Position numbers and translations under genes: made by a program | The notes under the pieces: model-generated | What the model was told of the DNA's origin: nothing | The model's input: the letters and a program-made list of their open reading frames with translations, nothing else | Database searches by the model: none | NCBI RefSeq assembly: GCF_036639235.1 | Contig: NZ_JAVWJB010000027.1 | Span: forward strand, 1 to 23,991 | Source of the DNA: Clostridium_AB sp036639235 | GTDB taxonomy: Bacteria > Bacillota > Clostridia > Clostridiales > Caloramatoraceae | Direction: 5' to 3' | DNA length: 23,991 bases | Shown here: positions 22,217 to 23,991 of the stretch, in pieces | Numbering within the stretch: position 1 is the stretch's first letter | Layout: every line of letters starts with the position of its first letter

Positions 22217-22232
22217 TTTTCAGCCTCCTAAC

Positions 22233-23366
22233 CTATTTAATGATATTTGTGTAGCCAAATTTTCTGTAAAACTCATCTCTAAAGTCTAATAGACAATCGT
22301 TCTGAATTGCTTCTCTAATCTGTTCAACAAGTCTTAGTGTAAATCTAAGGTTGTGAATAGATGTAAGTCTTACCCCAAGTATCTCGTTAGCCTTAAATAA
22401 ATGTCTTATATAACTCCTTGAAAAATGCTGGCATGCATAACAATCACACTCTTCATCAAGTGGTCTCATATCTTCAGCATACTTAGCATTCTTAACTACT
22501 AATTTACCATTACTTGTGAATACTGTACCATTTCTAGCTATTCTTGTCTGTAGTACACAGTCAAACATATCTATACCATTAAGTACTGCATCAAAAATAT
22601 AATCTGGACTTCCAATTCCCATTAAATATCTTGGCTTGTTCTCAGGCATCTTCTCAGCTACCCACTGAAGAACTTCTACCATAGTCTCATGAGGCTCACC
22701 AATACTTAGTCCTCCAAGAGCATATCCTGGGAAATCCATCTTAACCATCTCATCTAGCGCTTCTTCACGAAGGTCCTTAAACATACCCCCTTGAATAATA
22801 CCAAATAGTGCCTGCTGATCAGGCTTCTTATGGGCTTTAAGGCATCTTTCTGCCCATCTTAATGTCATATGAAGAGAATTCTTAGTATAGTCATAATCTG
22901 CTGTATATGGTGGACATTCATCAAATGCCATCATAATATCAGAACCTAAAGAATTCTGTATTTCCATTGCTATTTCAGGAGATAGGAACTGCTTTGACCC
23001 ATCTATATGTGACTTAAAGGTTACCCCTTCTTCTTCAATCTTTCTAAGATCAGTTAAACTAAATACCTGGAATCCTCCACTATCAGTTAGAATCGGTCTA
23101 TCCCAATTCATAAACTTATGAAGTCCCCCTGCTCTTTCTATTAACTTGTGTCCTGGTCTTAGGAATAAGTGATACGTGTTACTTAATATAATCTGTGAAC
23201 CTATATCTTTAAGCTCGTGTGGGGTCATAGCCTTAACAGTCGCTTGTGTTCCAACTGGCATAAATATTGGAGTTTCTATAATTCCGTGTGGAGTATGAAT
23301 TCTTCCAAGTCTTGCCCCAGATTGTTTACAACGCTTTATCAGTTCGTACTTAACAACCGGTTCCAT
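22233..23366 (-). CDS. tgt: Queuine / preQ1 tRNA-guanine transglycosylase
   Basis: Exchanges G34 for preQ1 in GUN-anticodon tRNAs, a step in queuosine synthesis. The nucleophile/base motif is DSGGFQVFS (D95 from this start). The second aspartate lies in FDCVLQTRIARNGT, and the zinc site is CDCYACQH followed by a histidine in SIHNLRF. The protein has 377 residues, standard length. I use ATG 23366 (MEPVVKYELIK), six bases after GGGAGG. The longer TTG start at 23393 would swallow the ribosome binding site. It heads the tgt-yajC-yajC-TIGR04086 operon from a TTGAGT-17-TATACT promoter. The usual upstream queA is absent and is replaced by a divergent T-box gene. Confidence 0.97.
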   Translation of the reverse strand: MEPVVKYELIKRCKQSGARLGRIHTPHGIIETPIFMPVGTQATVKAMTPHELKDIGSQIILSNTYHLFLRPGHKLIERAGGLHKFMNWDRPILTDSGGFQVFSLTDLRKIEEEGVTFKSHIDGSKQFLSPEIAMEIQNSLGSDIMMAFDECPPYTADYDYTKNSLHMTLRWAERCLKAHKKPDQQALFGIIQGGMFKDLREEALDEMVKMDFPGYALGGLSIGEPHETMVEVLQWVAEKMPENKPRYLMGIGSPDYIFDAVLNGIDMFDCVLQTRIARNGTVFTSNGKLVVKNAKYAEDMRPLDEECDCYACQHFSRSYIRHLFKANEILGVRLTSIHNLRFTLRLVEQIREAIQNDCLLDFRDEFYRKFGYTNIIK

Positions 23367-23420
23367 GTGTTTCCTCCCTTTTCTAGTATACAAAATTATT
23401 AACGTAAATTAACATAATAA

Positions 23421-23449
23421 AGTATAACATATTTAATAAATCCACTCAA
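23421..23449 (-). promoter_or_regulatory. Promoter of the tgt operon
   Basis: Minus-strand TTGAGT (complement of 23444-23449), a 17-base spacer and TATACT (complement of 23421-23426). It lies about 50 bases before the tgt start codon and only 28 bases from the divergent plus-strand promoter. Confidence 0.7.
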
Positions 23450-23477
23450 CAACATAGTATTTCTAAGAAAAAAATCC

Positions 23478-23507
23478 TTGACACATTTTAAAACTTAAGC
23501 ATATAAT
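23478..23507 (+). promoter_or_regulatory. Consensus promoter of the trp T-box transcript
   Basis: TTGACA (23478-23483), an 18-base spacer and TATAAT (23502-23507), both hexamers perfect. It starts the T-box leader at about 23514 and is divergent from the tgt promoter. Confidence 0.85.
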
Positions 23508-23513
23508 GAATTA

Positions 23514-23804
23514 GCAAATTAAATAAGCCTTTACCTTACAAATTCTTTGATTGAAAAGAGTAGGTATATGCATAGGTTACAGCGAATCGAGGGTAGTGTA
23601 AGCTCGATACTGATTGGTATACTGAATGGGTTCATGAGAAGCAGGGTGAAATTATAGTAGCCTGTGCCGTTTGCTTCACGTTATAGAAGCGGGATATCGA
23701 ATTTATTTTCCGTATCCTTTGAGAGAGATGAATTTCATCTAATTTAGGTGGCACCACGGAAGCACAGTCTTTCGTCCTATTATTGTAGGGCGAAGGGCTT
23801 TTTT
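23514..23804 (+). promoter_or_regulatory. T-box riboswitch (probable Trp specifier)
   Basis: The antiterminator core AGGTGGCACCACGG lies at 23746-23759. The terminator is an 11-pair stem (23769-23779 with 23786-23796) followed by six T. Stem I shows the AGTA (near 23560) and GAA loop-E partners and the AGCGAATCGAGGG...GTGTAAGCTCGAT distal region. After GAA (23624-23626) the bases read TGG-G-TTCA. TGG (23627-23629), followed by the conserved purine, gives a tryptophan specifier, which agrees with the transporter downstream. A one-base shift would give GGG (Gly) followed by T, which breaks the purine rule. Uncharged tRNA-Trp should permit read-through. Confidence 0.88.
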
Positions 23805-23904
23805 GTTTGCCTAAATTTAATTTAGGAGGGATATTTATGACGTGAACACTTCTTATAAATCAGAATTTATATAAACTTAAAAAGAAATTGAGGAGTGGAT
23901 TAAT

Positions 23905-23991
23905 ATGAATACAAAAAACATTACATTATCAGGAGTTTTATTTGCAGTAGGTCTTATACTACATCAACTAGTACCAGCATTTGGAGGAATA
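23905..23991 (+). CDS. trpP: Tryptophan transporter, TrpP-like (5' part only)
   Basis: The first 29 codons of a gene that runs off the window. The peptide begins MNTKNITLSGVLFAVGLILH and continues QLVPAFGGI. This is the N-terminal pattern of the TrpP tryptophan transporter of Firmicutes (first span then HxxxPxFGG). The start ATG 23905 lies seven bases after GAGGAG. It is preceded by a T-box with a probable TGG specifier, which independently supports tryptophan uptake. An ECF-type S component of other specificity is the alternative. Only the start can be judged. Confidence 0.78.
   Translation, partial: MNTKNITLSGVLFAVGLILHQLVPAFGGI

Noticed and set aside
23367..23393. Longer tgt from a TTG start
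   Set aside because: It would include the ribosome binding site GGGAGG as coding sequence; ATG 23366 has correct spacing and gives the family N-terminus.
1..23991. CRISPR arrays, insertion sequences, prophage genes or tRNA genes
   Set aside because: No regularly spaced repeats, transposase motifs, phage proteins or cloverleaf sequences were seen; the T-box and 6S regions explain the structured non-coding stretches.

Overview
The window looks like chromosome from a low-GC anaerobic Firmicute of class Clostridia. The gene order tgt-yajC-(TIGR04086)-SCIFF peptide-SCIFF maturase-secD-secF-recJ-apt-rel-dtd-MBL-hemZ-hisS-aspS is the conserved clostridial block. The sequence is AT-rich, has strong AGGAGG-type ribosome binding sites, and its T-box leaders and 6S RNA sit where Firmicutes usually carry them. 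A Peptostreptococcaceae-like or related source is my best guess, made without any database search. Almost all genes lie on the minus strand, so the text below follows transcription from high to low coordinates.

Right end (23991 to about 21075): on the plus strand, a consensus promoter drives a T-box leader and the start of a tryptophan-transporter-like gene that runs off the window. Divergent from it on the minus strand is an operon of tgt, two tandem yajC paralogues and a small membrane protein of the TIGR04086 type. The ribosome binding site of that last gene lies in a strong hairpin. Next, with its own promoter, comes a ranthipeptide (SCIFF) pair: a 46-residue six-cysteine precursor, an intergenic attenuator-like terminator, and its radical SAM/SPASM maturase. 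A 48-residue membrane peptide on the plus strand converges on the maturase and shares a bidirectional terminator with it.

Centre (19359 to 9448): secD-secF has its own promoter and terminator. Then recJ-apt (own promoter, terminator after apt), and a run of the bifunctional Rel (p)ppGpp enzyme, D-aminoacyl-tRNA deacylase, a glyoxalase-II-like hydrolase and HemZ. A perfect TTGACA-17-TATAAT promoter then starts a His-type T-box that controls hisS-aspS. After aspS come a separately promoted 6S RNA, tcdA (tRNA t6A dehydratase) and a CsoR/CstR-family repressor with an unusual ligand set. glyA follows, with a consensus-like promoter and two similar tandem terminators.

Left end (3484 to 1): an AT-rich 580-base spacer without genes, then pilB and pilC for type IV pilus assembly. 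PilB carries tandem N-terminal motifs resembling the c-di-GMP-binding MshEN domain.

Four runs of exactly 100 N interrupt hisS, recJ, the SCIFF maturase and the second yajC. Comparison with family lengths says at least the first three hide more sequence than 100 bases, so those proteins are incompletely seen. The most unusual items are the ranthipeptide locus with its embedded opposite-strand membrane peptide, the RBS-sequestering hairpin after the duplicated yajC genes, the two-codon ORF in the trp leader, and the CsoR-like regulator whose usual His ligand is a Tyr.
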